A DNA stretch of 64,000 nucleotides from NCBI RefSeq assembly GCF_014595955.1, contig NZ_JABVCF010000008.1, positions 1 through 64,000 of the forward strand. Reading direction: 5' to 3'. The notes beneath the pieces were generated by a model. It was not told where the DNA came from. It saw nothing but the letters and a program-made list of their open reading frames with translations, and made no database searches. Position numbers and translations under genes: made by a program. Positions 8,154 through 16,826 of this stretch are shown here, one piece after another; position 1 is the first letter of the stretch; the number at the start of each line of letters is the position of its first letter. Source of the DNA: Pseudaminobacter soli (ex Zhang et al. 2022). GTDB lineage: Bacteria; Pseudomonadota; Alphaproteobacteria; Rhizobiales; Rhizobiaceae.

Positions 8154-8226
8154 CTGGGAGAGCGGTCCAAGTCGTAGCCTTTGCCGGTTCGGCTAGTACC
8201 ACCCTCCCAGTCTCGTGCGCTGAGAC
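8154..8226. other. Nested inverted repeats, possible structured RNA
   Basis: CTGGGAG (8154-8160) pairs with CTCCCAG (8204-8210) around 43 nt that contain a GCC-GGTTC-GGC hairpin (8183-8193). A second hairpin, GTCTC with GAGAC (8210-8226), abuts it. The outline recalls a tRNA lacking arms, but no anticodon arm is seen. It sits in the 255-bp gap before the ligase gene. Confidence 0.3.
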
Positions 8227-8322
8227 AGAGTTATCACGCCATAATCCTGCCTCATTTGCTTTGAGCCAAATCAAATCCTTCTGCTCTTGGATTCCTTCTC
8301 ACCCCTCCCCAACTGACTCAGC

Positions 8323-9189
8323 GTGAGTCCGCGTCTCGAGTTCATCCCGCCGTTGAAGCCCTGCCCTCTGTCATCACCACCAGAGGGTGACGATTGGATT
8401 CGCGAGATCAAATGGGATGGCTACCGAACCCAGCTAATCGTCCAGGACGGCAAAGCGAGGCTCCACACCAGCAGTGGTCTCGACTGGACGGACAAATACC
8501 GATCTCTCGCAACGGCTGCGGAAAAGCTGAACGTCAAGTCAGCCATCATCGATGGCGAGGTGATCCTTTGCGACGATGAGGGAAAGCCGGACTTCAAACG
8601 CCTCAAGTCCGCGATCCACTCCAAATCCGATTGCCTCCTCTTCATGGCGTTCGATCTCCTCCACCTCAATGGCAAAGACGTTCGCCGGCTCCCCATCGAA
8701 GAACGCCGAAAGCTTCTTCAAGACCTCATAGGACCAGAGAACGATCCAATCCGCTTCAGCGAGAGCTTCGAAGAGGACGCGAAGACCGTCTTCGCAGCGA
8801 TCGATCGTCTTGGGCTTGAGGGGATGGTCTCTAAGCGAAAGGGAAGCCGCTATCGCAGCGGGGACTCACGCGATTGGGTCAAGACGAAGTGCTATGCCGA
8901 GGCGACACTCAATATAATTGGCGTCCAGCGGGAGAAGGGGAAACCGGCGATGGTCCTTTGTGCGGATCGTTCTGGTGCTTACGTTGGCGCAGCGGTCGTA
9001 ACTTTTCCTAAGCTGATCCGCGAACGCCTCTGGGAGCGAGTCCAAGCCCGAAAGACAGCGCGTCCACCAAAGGGCATGGCGAAAGAGAACGCCGAATGGA
9101 TCAAGCCCGGTCTCATTGGCCGAGTGCGTTTTCTGAAAGGTGAAGAGAAGCTTCGCCACGCCACGCTGAAGGACTTCGAAGAGCAATAG
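8323..9189 (+). CDS. ATP-dependent DNA ligase, LigD-type catalytic domain
   Basis: It seals nicks in DNA. The 288 residues contain motif I EIKWDGYR with nucleotidyl lysine K30, motif III near LLFMAFDLLHLNG, motif IV GLEGMVSKR and motif V WVKTKC, then a short OB fold ending LKGEEKLRHATLKDFEEQ. This is the ligase module of LigD alone, with no polymerase or phosphoesterase domain. The start is GTG at 8323. A broken copy of a very similar gene lies in the tRNA-Thr island at 30351-30910. As a phage gene it probably serves replication or repair of phage DNA. Confidence 0.88.
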   Translation: MSPRLEFIPPLKPCPLSSPPEGDDWIREIKWDGYRTQLIVQDGKARLHTSSGLDWTDKYRSLATAAEKLNVKSAIIDGEVILCDDEGKPDFKRLKSAIHSKSDCLLFMAFDLLHLNGKDVRRLPIEERRKLLQDLIGPENDPIRFSESFEEDAKTVFAAIDRLGLEGMVSKRKGSRYRSGDSRDWVKTKCYAEATLNIIGVQREKGKPAMVLCADRSGAYVGAAVVTFPKLIRERLWERVQARKTARPPKGMAKENAEWIKPGLIGRVRFLKGEEKLRHATLKDFEEQ

Positions 9190-9326
9190 CTGGACCAGTG
9201 ATACTTTCTGCTGTGGCCTTATGATTTCGGCCCCACTTGGGTTATAAACTAGGTCTGTCTTGATCTGGCGGTCACGAAACTGAGTTCGCCCCGCCAGGGA
9301 TGACAGCTTCCGACATCTGAAAATGA

Positions 9327-9370
9327 CGGTCGCCGAGCGATTTTCGCTCGACCGCTGGGCGTTTGTTTTT
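9327..9370 (+). terminator. Probable terminator after the ligase gene
   Basis: CGAGCGA (9334-9340) and TCGCTCG (9344-9350) form a perfect 7-bp stem extended by CGGT/ACCG outside it. A T-rich stretch (GTTTGTTTTT) follows after a few bases. A second hairpin, CCGAGTG/CGCTCGG, lies at 9377-9395 in the leader of the next gene. Confidence 0.5.
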
Positions 9371-9453
9371 CGTCAACCGAGTGCTTGTCGCTCGGCCGCC
9401 GATCTATTGCCGCTCGACGATTTTTGAAACAAAAATCTTTAAGGAGAAACCAT

Positions 9454-10077
9454 ATGCCAATCGTTAACGCATCGCCAGCCGAAGAAGGCCATTCCCTACC
9501 AGAGTACAGCGAAGAACGCGGTCAAGGTCAGTATCTGCGCTACCGGAACCTGAGCTTCAACACCATCGACGCGAAGCAGCTGTTTCGGCGCATAGATGAG
9601 TCTATCTTCAGGTACTGGAATACGACCCTGTTCCTTTATCCGGGGGATATCGATCTTGACGAGCCTCTGCTTACCTTCAGTTTGAAGATGCTGACGGCGT
9701 TTAAGAAAATTTATCCTGAGTACAACATCGCCCTTCATTTTCCCGAGCGCGACAAGGAAATGCTTGGGGACAGATATGTTGAGCTGACGCAGGCGTTGAC
9801 GGAGGAGGTCCGTAATCCCGATGCCAAAGATTCGTGTGGTAACGTGATGCTCACCGTGAAAACGTCGGAGTATGCAGACGCAGACCGAGCCGATTACGAC
9901 ATCATGATTGCCGGTGATTGGCCCTTCCACTTTCCTACCCAAGGATATTTTTGCCTAGTTCCGCTGGGTGAGGAAGCCGAAGAAATCGAAGAGGACGTAG
10001 AAGCCGGAGAGCACAGCAAACGCGAGATCGTTTGGACCGACTGCCGGAGCGGCACGGTCACTTACGAAGCCGTATAA
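9454..10077 (+). CDS. Prophage protein of unknown function
   Basis: The ATG at 9454 follows AAGGAGAAACCAT, so the longer frame from 9385 is rejected. The 207 residues show no transmembrane or signal segment. The N-terminus is polar, the middle has alternating hydrophobic stretches (TTLFLYPGDIDLDEPLLTF), and the end is acidic (EEAEEIEEDVEAGEH). I recognise no domain. It stands alone between a hairpin-rich leader and the small membrane peptide gene, in the early, rightward half of the prophage. Confidence 0.7.
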   Translation: MPIVNASPAEEGHSLPEYSEERGQGQYLRYRNLSFNTIDAKQLFRRIDESIFRYWNTTLFLYPGDIDLDEPLLTFSLKMLTAFKKIYPEYNIALHFPERDKEMLGDRYVELTQALTEEVRNPDAKDSCGNVMLTVKTSEYADADRADYDIMIAGDWPFHFPTQGYFCLVPLGEEAEEIEEDVEAGEHSKREIVWTDCRSGTVTYEAV

Positions 10078-10126
10078 GCGAGCCTGAGCGAAGCCGCATA
10101 AGCGGACCAGGTAAAAATCATTGGGC

Positions 10127-10138
10127 ACTAAATACCTG
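10127..10138 (+). promoter_or_regulatory. Recurrent phage motif ACTAAATACCTG, copy 3
   Basis: It differs from the two leftward copies at one position in 12 and ends 21 nt before the start of the 34-residue gene. The distance matches that of copy 2. Confidence 0.4.
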
Positions 10139-10159
10139 AAACAAGGGAAGGAGTGCCCA

Positions 10160-10264
10160 ATGAAAGATTTTCAAATTCTTATCAGACTTTACGGACCAGA
10201 CATTATCATGGGCTCGCTGATGTTCGCGGGCGTCATCTGGGTTCTCGGCCAGTTTCTCGGCTGA
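10160..10264 (+). CDS. 34-residue single-pass membrane peptide
   Basis: The frame has a strong ribosome site, GGGAAGGAGTG, six bases before ATG. The peptide begins MKDFQILIRLYGPDIIMG and continues in a hydrophobic helix (SLMFAGVIWVLGQFLG) that could cross the membrane once. Phages often encode such peptides as holins, spanins or superinfection-exclusion factors, but 34 residues is too short to choose. The recurrent phage motif lies directly upstream and the tRNA-Gln directly downstream, so the peptide and tRNA may share a transcript. Confidence 0.6.
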   Translation: MKDFQILIRLYGPDIIMGSLMFAGVIWVLGQFLG

Positions 10265-10275
10265 CCATCGGCTAA

Positions 10276-10351
10276 TCAGGAATAGTTCAATCGGCAGAAC
10301 GCAGCCCTCTGAAGGCTGATGTTGGAGGTTCGACCCCTCCTTCCTGATCCA
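10276..10351 (+). tRNA. tRNA-Gln (anticodon CTG)
   Basis: A complete cloverleaf: acceptor TCAGGAA/TTCCTGA, D arm GTTC/GAAC, anticodon arm CAGCC-CTCTGAA-GGCTG, T arm GGAGG-TTCGACC-CCTCC, discriminator T and an encoded CCA. It decodes CAG. It lies inside the prophage just before the integrase and has its own terminator. It is probably a phage tRNA; no duplicate of its 3' end was found to mark it as the attachment site. Confidence 0.95.
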
Positions 10352-10362
10352 TTTACGCTAAG

Positions 10363-10388
10363 TCCTTGTTTTTCAAGGATTTCGTTTT
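10363..10388 (+). terminator. Terminator after tRNA-Gln
   Basis: TCCTTG-TTTTT-CAAGGA stem-loop followed by TTTCGTTTT. It separates the tRNA transcript from the integrase gene. Confidence 0.8.
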
Positions 10389-10463
10389 AGAAAATAACAA
10401 AATTAGTTTATTGATTTGACGGGGAACTCACGTTTCCCGTCCACACGCATTTGGGAGTTTCGT

Positions 10464-11606
10464 ATGAGTGGTAACATAGAGAAAATTAGTGGCCATGGCC
10501 TACAATATCGGAAGCGAAAGGACTCTTGGTCCGTCTATTGGGTAGCACCGGCTGGGAGCAATTTTCGGCCTCGTACCGTCAACCTCACAAAGTATATTGA
10601 GTTCCCCGAGGATCTACTGAAGAAGGCCAAGGAACTAGCAAACCTCGCCAAAAAGCAGAAACTCGGCCTTGGCGTCGATCACGACTACGGAAAGGTCTCA
10701 TATATCCTGAGACGCTATGAGTTGGACGAGGAATCCCCGTTCCACGAATTGAGCGACGGAAGCCGCCACGTCTACCTCGTCTACCTTCAACGCCTCTGGA
10801 AAGACGCGGGCGCAACGAGCCTCAACTCGATCACCTCCAAGGAATTGATCCGGTGGTTCAACGATTGGAGCGGAGACCGAACCAAGCTCGGTGCGGGCAA
10901 GACCTGTTTGGCCGTTCTGAAGTCGGCGGTCACTTACGGTGTCTCCTGCCGCGTTGATGGGTGCGCCGAACTCTCCGAGGTTATCAGAGCCACCTCAAGA
11001 CGGTTCCCCTCCCTCAAGAAGCGTTCGCAATATATTACGGCTGAGGAAGTCGTGGCCTTACGGAAGGCGGCTCATGCGGATGGCCGACCGTATATGGCGC
11101 TGACTTACGCTCTTGTTTTCGAGACGTTTCTCAGGCTGTATGACGTGCATCAGGGGTTGGATTGGAGCCACATCGATAGTGACCTGATCCTTCGCTACGT
11201 GCCGACGAAAACCGCGCGACGAACTGGCCTGAAAGTGACGTTCGACCTCAAACACGCTCCGATGGTGATGGAGGAATTGGAGGCTATCCTGAAGGATGGG
11301 CAGCCACTCTCCGGTCCTGTCATTAAGCATGATCGGCATGATCGCCGTTACCTTGAGCGTGAATTTACCGAAACTTTCCGGCGCGACAAAAGTGCAGCTG
11401 GTCTGCCCAAAGATGTATGGGCAAGAGACTTGCGTGCGTCAGGTATTACTGAGGCGAGACTCCACGGTTCTGATATCTCAGACCTTGGAAAAATGGCCGG
11501 TCACTCGACTGTAGTCACGACTTCGACAGTATATGACCGAGCGACACTTGCAGCAGCTGAGCGCGTTGCTAAGAATCGCGCCGCGAACCGTCTTATCAAT
11601 ACTTGA
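10464..11606 (+). CDS. int: Tyrosine-family integrase of the prophage
   Basis: It catalyses site-specific insertion and excision of the prophage. The protein has 380 residues from the ATG at 10464 (GGGAG upstream); an in-frame TTG at 10416 lacks a ribosome site. The core-binding domain is in the first half. The catalytic half shows the first arginine in ETFLRLYDVHQGLDW, the second in ARDLRASGITEA, GHST, and the nucleophile tyrosine in TSTVYDRA. The usual histidine before the second arginine is not evident. It is the last phage gene before chromosomal sequence. Confidence 0.88.
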   Translation: MSGNIEKISGHGLQYRKRKDSWSVYWVAPAGSNFRPRTVNLTKYIEFPEDLLKKAKELANLAKKQKLGLGVDHDYGKVSYILRRYELDEESPFHELSDGSRHVYLVYLQRLWKDAGATSLNSITSKELIRWFNDWSGDRTKLGAGKTCLAVLKSAVTYGVSCRVDGCAELSEVIRATSRRFPSLKKRSQYITAEEVVALRKAAHADGRPYMALTYALVFETFLRLYDVHQGLDWSHIDSDLILRYVPTKTARRTGLKVTFDLKHAPMVMEELEAILKDGQPLSGPVIKHDRHDRRYLEREFTETFRRDKSAAGLPKDVWARDLRASGITEARLHGSDISDLGKMAGHSTVVTTSTVYDRATLAAAERVAKNRAANRLINT

Positions 11607-11850
11607 CTATACTTAGAACGCCATAAACGTTTCTCTGAAAAATCAGCTGCTTAGCGTTAACGGGTTATTTACCACACCGGGCGAAATGTGCGCGTGTCGG
11701 GCTCTCGTGATTATCCTGTAGCGAATTCTTCACGAACTTCGAGGCGGGCGGGTCGCCGGAGAGGATCTCCAAGGCTCGCCGGAACGATCGCCTCGATCCC
11801 GCAGGAGAGTGAGCAGCCGGCTCGACCGGTACAGGCGGATAGGCGGTTCG

Positions 11851-14800
11851 ATGAACAACAGACGTTCGTATCTCGACACCCTCAACGCAGGGCGGCAACG
11901 CAGGCCCAGCGCCACGCTCGAACAGATCACCCAGTCGCTGCAGAACCTCGAGAGCCGGCTTGACCGCTCCCGCGGCTCGCTCGACGACTTCGGAGGGCGC
12001 GGCCGTGAAGGCGCGTCGTGGGATCGGGCCCAGCCGGACAGGCGACCGGCCACGAACCTGGCCTCGGCACGGCCCCAAACGCCTCCGACGGGCCGGGCGT
12101 GGGAACCCGACCGCTCCTACCACACACTCGCCCGCGATCTCGATCAGGTCCGCGGACAGGAGGAAGGCGTCGCCTCGGTCAGCCGAATCGCCGGCGAACT
12201 CAAGGCCCTGCGCGACGAACTGCGCCAGCAGATGACGACCGATATCCGCCAGGAATTTGAAGAACTGCGCAGGGAGGTCACACGAATCGCCGCTGCCGAA
12301 CACGTTCCCGGAATCGATCGCGGGCTGGCCGCCGAGATCGAGCGCGTCTCGCGCTCCATCCAGGAGCTTTCCGAACGCACCGATGAAGGCACCATGAACG
12401 CGCTGCGCAGGGACATCGAGCAGGTGAAGGGCGAACTCGCCAAGCTCGCGCGCGAGGAAACGGTCCGTTCGTCGGAGCGTCATTGGGACGAATTTGACCG
12501 GCGCTGGACGGCCCTGGAGGATCGCCAGAAGGCGATCGATCCCGAGATCTCGGCCCTTTCCGAACGGCTTGAAATGATCAGCGAAGCGGTCGGCAATCTG
12601 CCCGAATCGCTGTCGCTGCGTTCGCTCGAAGAGAAGGTGCGCATGCTCGCCGGCGCAGTCGACCATTTCCTGCGCCAGCAGGAACGGCAGGCGCCGGAGA
12701 TCGCACGTCTGATCGAGGAGCGCCTCGACGAGATCTCGCGCGCCATTGCGGCCTCGAGTCTTGGCGCCCAGGGTCCGAGCCTCGACCCGGAGCCCCTCCA
12801 TCGCATCGAGGCGCGGATCGCCGCACTGGCCAAGCAGATCGACGAGGTGATCGAAGACAGGCCGACTGCCGAGGTGATCGAACGGCTGAATGCCCTGACG
12901 CATCGAGTCGACCAACTCGCCGCGCATGGAAGCCTTCCGGAAGAGGCAATCGAACGCCTTTCGCAACACGTGCTCGCCGTTGCAGCAAGAATAGAGCAGA
13001 CGCCTTCGGAAGCGGACCGGCGGTCGCTCCTGGACAGCATAGACCAGCGCTTCGATATGCTCGCGGCATTGATCGAGCGCCGGCAGGGCGACGCCATCGA
13101 GCGGGGCGACATGATGTTCCGCGAGCTCGAGCGTCGCCTCGATGAAGTCGCGGAGCGGATCGATCTGCGTGGGTCGGAGACGCTCGACACCGCGCAAGTC
13201 ATGCAGGCGCTGGACGCGCACTTCGGCCATCTGGCCCAGCAGCTTGCTGCTACACCCGCGATGGACGCTGCCTCGCCGGCCATCCGCGGCATTGAGCAGC
13301 GGCTCGAGAGCATTTCAGCGCGGCTCGACGAGTCGGCGGCGAAGGTCGCAAGCATCGACCCCGATCTCATCCGCAATCTGGAAAGCCAGGTGGCTGCGCT
13401 GTCGGAGCATCTCAGCCGGCCGGCTGCGCCCTTGCCAGAGCTCGAGGATATCGGGCCGAGGCTGGATCATCTGGAGAGGGCGATCGCCGAAAGCCGGGAG
13501 TCGTTGCTGGAAGCCGCCCGCCAGGCAGCCGAGCACGCCATGCGCGATCTCACTGGGTCCGATGTCCACACCAGCGCCGTGAGCGGGCTGGGTGAGGACC
13601 TTCGCGCCCTGGAGAACCTCACGCGGCGCTCCGACGAGCGCAATGCGAGGACGTTCGAGGCCATCCACGACACGCTGATCAAGATCGTCGACCGGCTGGG
13701 CACGATCGAAACCGGAGAGGCAGCGCTTTCCCACCCCGACACCCAGCAGCCGGACCTCGATCCCGACCCACTCGCGAAGAGGTTCAACGCCAGCAAGATC
13801 GATATCGACAGCACTCCTCCCCTGCATTCCGAGCACGTGGAGGACAGTCTTCCCTCCCGGCCACAGAGCTCGGCTCCGGAACTGCCCGACGAAAATCCGC
13901 GCAGCCCGGCCGAGGCAGCCGCGGAAGCGGCCCTGGCTGCTCTGGGTTCAGAGGTGGTGGAGCCGCGGGCGACGGCGCCCAAGGCTAAGTCGCTGCTCAG
14001 CGGCCTCTCGCGCGTGCTGGGCAGGAAGGAGAGCTCCAGCAATTCGGCGAAGGTCGCCGATGGCGAAGAACTCGACGGGCCCTCGCCTTCTGTTGCAGCG
14101 AAAGCAGAATTGGCGCCGGAGGCCGGGCTGGACGAGCCACTCGACCCGACGATCGCCGACCGCCCGCTCGAACCCGGATCGGGTGCGCCGGACCTGAATG
14201 CGATCATGAAGCGGGTTCGCGAGGAGCGCGGACAAACCGCCAAGGCCGGGCCGACGGACGCCGCGAAGGCGGATTTCATCGCCGCAGCCCGCCGTGCGGC
14301 ACAGGCAGCGGCAGCTGAAGCCGGAACCAGTGGGCGCGGCAACTCGCGCCTTCCCGGTCCGAAGCGCGCAGGCGTTGGCGACATCTTCAGGAAGCGTCGC
14401 AAGGCCATGTTGATGGGCGCCACTGCCGTGCTCGTCGTACTGGCGGGCGCTCAGTTGGTGAACGGCTTCATCGGTGATGATCGCGTGCCGGCACCTCTCG
14501 TTGCCGACCAGGCCGATCAGCCGGCCGACACCTTGGGGGTCGACGCTACCGGAGAAACTGCGACGGACGAGGTGGTCGCTGAGGCCGCTTCCAACGCCCG
14601 GGCTGCAACTCCCGTCAGGCAAGAACCTGCCGCTGCGGAGGCCGAGACTCCGGAAGCTGCCCAGCCAGCAGTCAAGACTGCTCCGGCCCAGGCGACGACA
14701 GTTGATGCGAATCCGGTCGCAGTTGCGAGCGCCGCGGCGTCTGTCGTGGACTCCGACGCCCAGGACCTGGCAGAAGCGTCCGACGGCGCTGCGCCAGCGG

Positions 14801-15744
14801 CCCAAGCGGCCGGTACCGCCGAGGTCCACTCCGATTCGCCTGCGACTGCGTCGGCCGCAGCGGCGCCAGCCCAACAGCCCACTGCCCACCCCATCAGCAT
14901 TCCGGTCGAGGCGGGTCCCGTGGGGCTGCGCGAAGCAGCCGAAGCCGGCGATGCCAAGGCGCTATTCGAGGTCGGTGCCCGCTATGCCGATGGCCGCGGC
15001 GTCAAGGCGGACATGAAACAGGCCGCGCACTGGTACGAGAAGTCGGCGGAACTCGGCTTTGCGCCGGCACAGTACCGCATCGGCAATCTTTACGAGAAGG
15101 CGCTGGGTATCCAACGCGATGTGGAGAAGGCCAAGACCTGGTACCAGCTCGCAGCTCAGCAGGGCAACGTCAGCGCGATGCACAACCTTGCCGTGCTGTA
15201 CGCGATGGGGGCGGATGGGACCGCCGACAACGAGTCGGCAGCGCGGTGGTTCAAGCGTGCGGCCGATCTCGGCGTGAAGGACAGCCAGTTCAACCTCGGC
15301 ATCCTCGCGGCAAAAGGCGTCGGCATGCCTCAGAACCTGGAAGACTCCTACAAGTGGTTCGCCCTTGCCGCCAATGCCGGTGACCGCGACGCCGCGGCAA
15401 AGCGCGACGAGATCGCAAATTCGCTCCGCCCCGAGCAACTCGAACGGGCGCGCGGCCAGGTCGATCTCTGGAAGTCTCAGCCGATCGAGGCCGAAGCCAA
15501 CTCCGTCGAAATACCGGAATCCTGGCAGGAAAGCCCCGGCACGACGGCCTCAATCGACATGACGAAGGCCATCGGCAACATCCAGAATATCCTCAACAAG
15601 AACGGCTACGACGCCGGCGCCGCCGATGGCGTCATGGGCCAGAAGACGAAGAACGCCATCATGGCCTTCCAGAAGGACAACCAGATGGAGCCGACCGGCG
15701 GGATCGACGAGAAGCTGGTGCGCGCGCTGCTCGCCCGAAAGTGA
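11851..15744 (+). CDS. PodJ-like coiled-coil, Sel1-repeat, peptidoglycan-binding protein
   Basis: A large envelope protein of 1297 residues from the ATG at 11851. The first 600 residues are mostly heptad-rich coiled coil with many ERLDEISRAI-type repeats, followed by an Ala/Pro/Glu-rich linker. One transmembrane helix lies at about 856-876 (MLMGATAVLVVLAGAQLV). The periplasmic part has four or so Sel1 repeats (for example AKALFEVGARYADGRGVKAD) near 1045-1190 and a C-terminal peptidoglycan-binding domain (GYDAGAADGVMGQKTKNAI). The layout is that of PodJ-type polarity proteins in Alphaproteobacteria. A GTG at 11809 is a possible longer start, but its ribosome site is too close. Confidence 0.85.
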   Translation: MNNRRSYLDTLNAGRQRRPSATLEQITQSLQNLESRLDRSRGSLDDFGGRGREGASWDRAQPDRRPATNLASARPQTPPTGRAWEPDRSYHTLARDLDQVRGQEEGVASVSRIAGELKALRDELRQQMTTDIRQEFEELRREVTRIAAAEHVPGIDRGLAAEIERVSRSIQELSERTDEGTMNALRRDIEQVKGELAKLAREETVRSSERHWDEFDRRWTALEDRQKAIDPEISALSERLEMISEAVGNLPESLSLRSLEEKVRMLAGAVDHFLRQQERQAPEIARLIEERLDEISRAIAASSLGAQGPSLDPEPLHRIEARIAALAKQIDEVIEDRPTAEVIERLNALTHRVDQLAAHGSLPEEAIERLSQHVLAVAARIEQTPSEADRRSLLDSIDQRFDMLAALIERRQGDAIERGDMMFRELERRLDEVAERIDLRGSETLDTAQVMQALDAHFGHLAQQLAATPAMDAASPAIRGIEQRLESISARLDESAAKVASIDPDLIRNLESQVAALSEHLSRPAAPLPELEDIGPRLDHLERAIAESRESLLEAARQAAEHAMRDLTGSDVHTSAVSGLGEDLRALENLTRRSDERNARTFEAIHDTLIKIVDRLGTIETGEAALSHPDTQQPDLDPDPLAKRFNASKIDIDSTPPLHSEHVEDSLPSRPQSSAPELPDENPRSPAEAAAEAALAALGSEVVEPRATAPKAKSLLSGLSRVLGRKESSSNSAKVADGEELDGPSPSVAAKAELAPEAGLDEPLDPTIADRPLEPGSGAPDLNAIMKRVREERGQTAKAGPTDAAKADFIAAARRAAQAAAAEAGTSGRGNSRLPGPKRAGVGDIFRKRRKAMLMGATAVLVVLAGAQLVNGFIGDDRVPAPLVADQADQPADTLGVDATGETATDEVVAEAASNARAATPVRQEPAAAEAETPEAAQPAVKTAPAQATTVDANPVAVASAAASVVDSDAQDLAEASDGAAPAAQAAGTAEVHSDSPATASAAAAPAQQPTAHPISIPVEAGPVGLREAAEAGDAKALFEVGARYADGRGVKADMKQAAHWYEKSAELGFAPAQYRIGNLYEKALGIQRDVEKAKTWYQLAAQQGNVSAMHNLAVLYAMGADGTADNESAARWFKRAADLGVKDSQFNLGILAAKGVGMPQNLEDSYKWFALAANAGDRDAAAKRDEIANSLRPEQLERARGQVDLWKSQPIEAEANSVEIPESWQESPGTTASIDMTKAIGNIQNILNKNGYDAGAADGVMGQKTKNAIMAFQKDNQMEPTGGIDEKLVRALLARK

Positions 15745-15905
15745 GGGGGCGGCAGTTCGCTCGCGGTAAGTAAACCGTTGAGATGTTTTTTGTTTCGGCT
15801 TTCCAGCGAAGTTTGACTTCGCCGCAATGTCGGCGCATGAGCTTCCTACAGCAAATCGCGTTTCGACGCCTTTAACGCTTCAGCACTTGCAGTCGAGAGT
15901 GACGG

Positions 15906-16823
15906 GTGGGCATCTATCTCCCGATCGCGGAAATGTCGGTCAATGTCCTGGTCCTGCTCGCCATGGGCGCGGCAGTCGGATTTCTGTCGGGCATGTTCGG
16001 CGTGGGTGGCGGCTTCCTGATCACGCCGCTGCTGATCTTCTACAACATCCCGCCCGGGATCGCGGTGGCGACCGGCGCGAACCAGGTCATCGCATCGTCC
16101 TTTTCCGGAGCATTGGCGCACTTCAAGCGCGGCACGATTGATTTCAAGCTGGGCACCGTCCTGCTGATTGGCGGCGTGGCCGGCTCCACGGTCGGCATCT
16201 TCCTGTTCTCGCTACTGAGAAGCATCGGACAACTCGATCTGATCATCTCGCTGATGTACGTGGTTTTCCTCGGAGCGGTGGGCGGTCTCATGCTGGTCGA
16301 GAGCGTCAATGCTCTCAGGCGCAACAAGGAGGGCGTGCCGCAGTCGCTGAAGAAGCCCGGCCAACACGGCTGGATCCATCGCCTGCCACTTAAGATGCGC
16401 TTCCGCGCGTCGAAGCTCTACGTCAGCGTGATCCCCGTGCTTGGCCTTGGGGCAGGCATCGGCCTGCTTTCGTCGATCATGGGCGTCGGCGGCGGCTTCA
16501 TCATGGTGCCCGCCTTGATCTACCTGCTCAAGGTGCCGACCAACGTCGTCGTCGGCACGTCGCTCTTCCAGATCATCTTCGTGGCGGCCTACACCACGAT
16601 CGTGCATGCCGAAGCCAATCAGACCGTCGACGTGGTGCTCGCCTTCATCCTCATGGTGGGCGGGGTCGCGGGAGCGCAGTACGGCGCCAAGGCCGGACAG
16701 AGGCTGCGTGGCGAGCAGTTGCGGGCGCTGCTCGGGCTGCTGGTGGTCGCGGTGGCGATCAGGCTTGCCTTCGATCTGTTCCTGCCTCCGCCGGCGATCT
16801 ATTCCCTTACGCCGGGACTGTGA
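15906..16823 (+). CDS. TSUP/TauE-SafE family membrane transporter
   Basis: A probable exporter or importer of sulfur or organic anions in the inner membrane. The 305 residues contain about eight hydrophobic helices and the two pseudo-symmetric glycine motifs of the family, GMFGVGGGFLITPLL and SIMGVGGGFIMVPAL. The start is GTG, giving MGIYLPIAEMSVNV. The next gene begins three bases after its stop, and the pairing of a TSUP protein with a TIGR02186 protein is common in Alphaproteobacteria, so they probably act together. The substrate cannot be told from sequence. Confidence 0.88.
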   Translation: MGIYLPIAEMSVNVLVLLAMGAAVGFLSGMFGVGGGFLITPLLIFYNIPPGIAVATGANQVIASSFSGALAHFKRGTIDFKLGTVLLIGGVAGSTVGIFLFSLLRSIGQLDLIISLMYVVFLGAVGGLMLVESVNALRRNKEGVPQSLKKPGQHGWIHRLPLKMRFRASKLYVSVIPVLGLGAGIGLLSSIMGVGGGFIMVPALIYLLKVPTNVVVGTSLFQIIFVAAYTTIVHAEANQTVDVVLAFILMVGGVAGAQYGAKAGQRLRGEQLRALLGLLVVAVAIRLAFDLFLPPPAIYSLTPGL

Positions 16824-16826
16824 TCG

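Larger units (their letters stand above)
1..11640. mobile_element. Right part of a podovirus-like prophage
   Basis: Portal, large terminase and a small-terminase-like gene run leftward. HTH regulators, a ligase, small unknown genes, a tRNA and a tyrosine integrase run rightward. This is the late/early split expected of a temperate phage. Base composition is visibly lower in GC than the genes after 11.8 kb. Capsid and tail genes would lie left of the window, beyond the insertion sequence. No attachment repeat could be found, so the right boundary (after the integrase, before the chromosomal gene at 11851) is approximate. Confidence 0.8.

Noticed and set aside
10276-11606. tRNA-Gln as the prophage attachment site
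   Set aside because: The integrase points toward the chromosome and phage genes lie on the far side of the tRNA; no second copy of the tRNA 3' end is present between 11606 and 11851.
11665-13230. 521-codon minus-strand frame
   Set aside because: Antisense to the coiled-coil protein gene, whose repeats and conserved ends show it is the real one.
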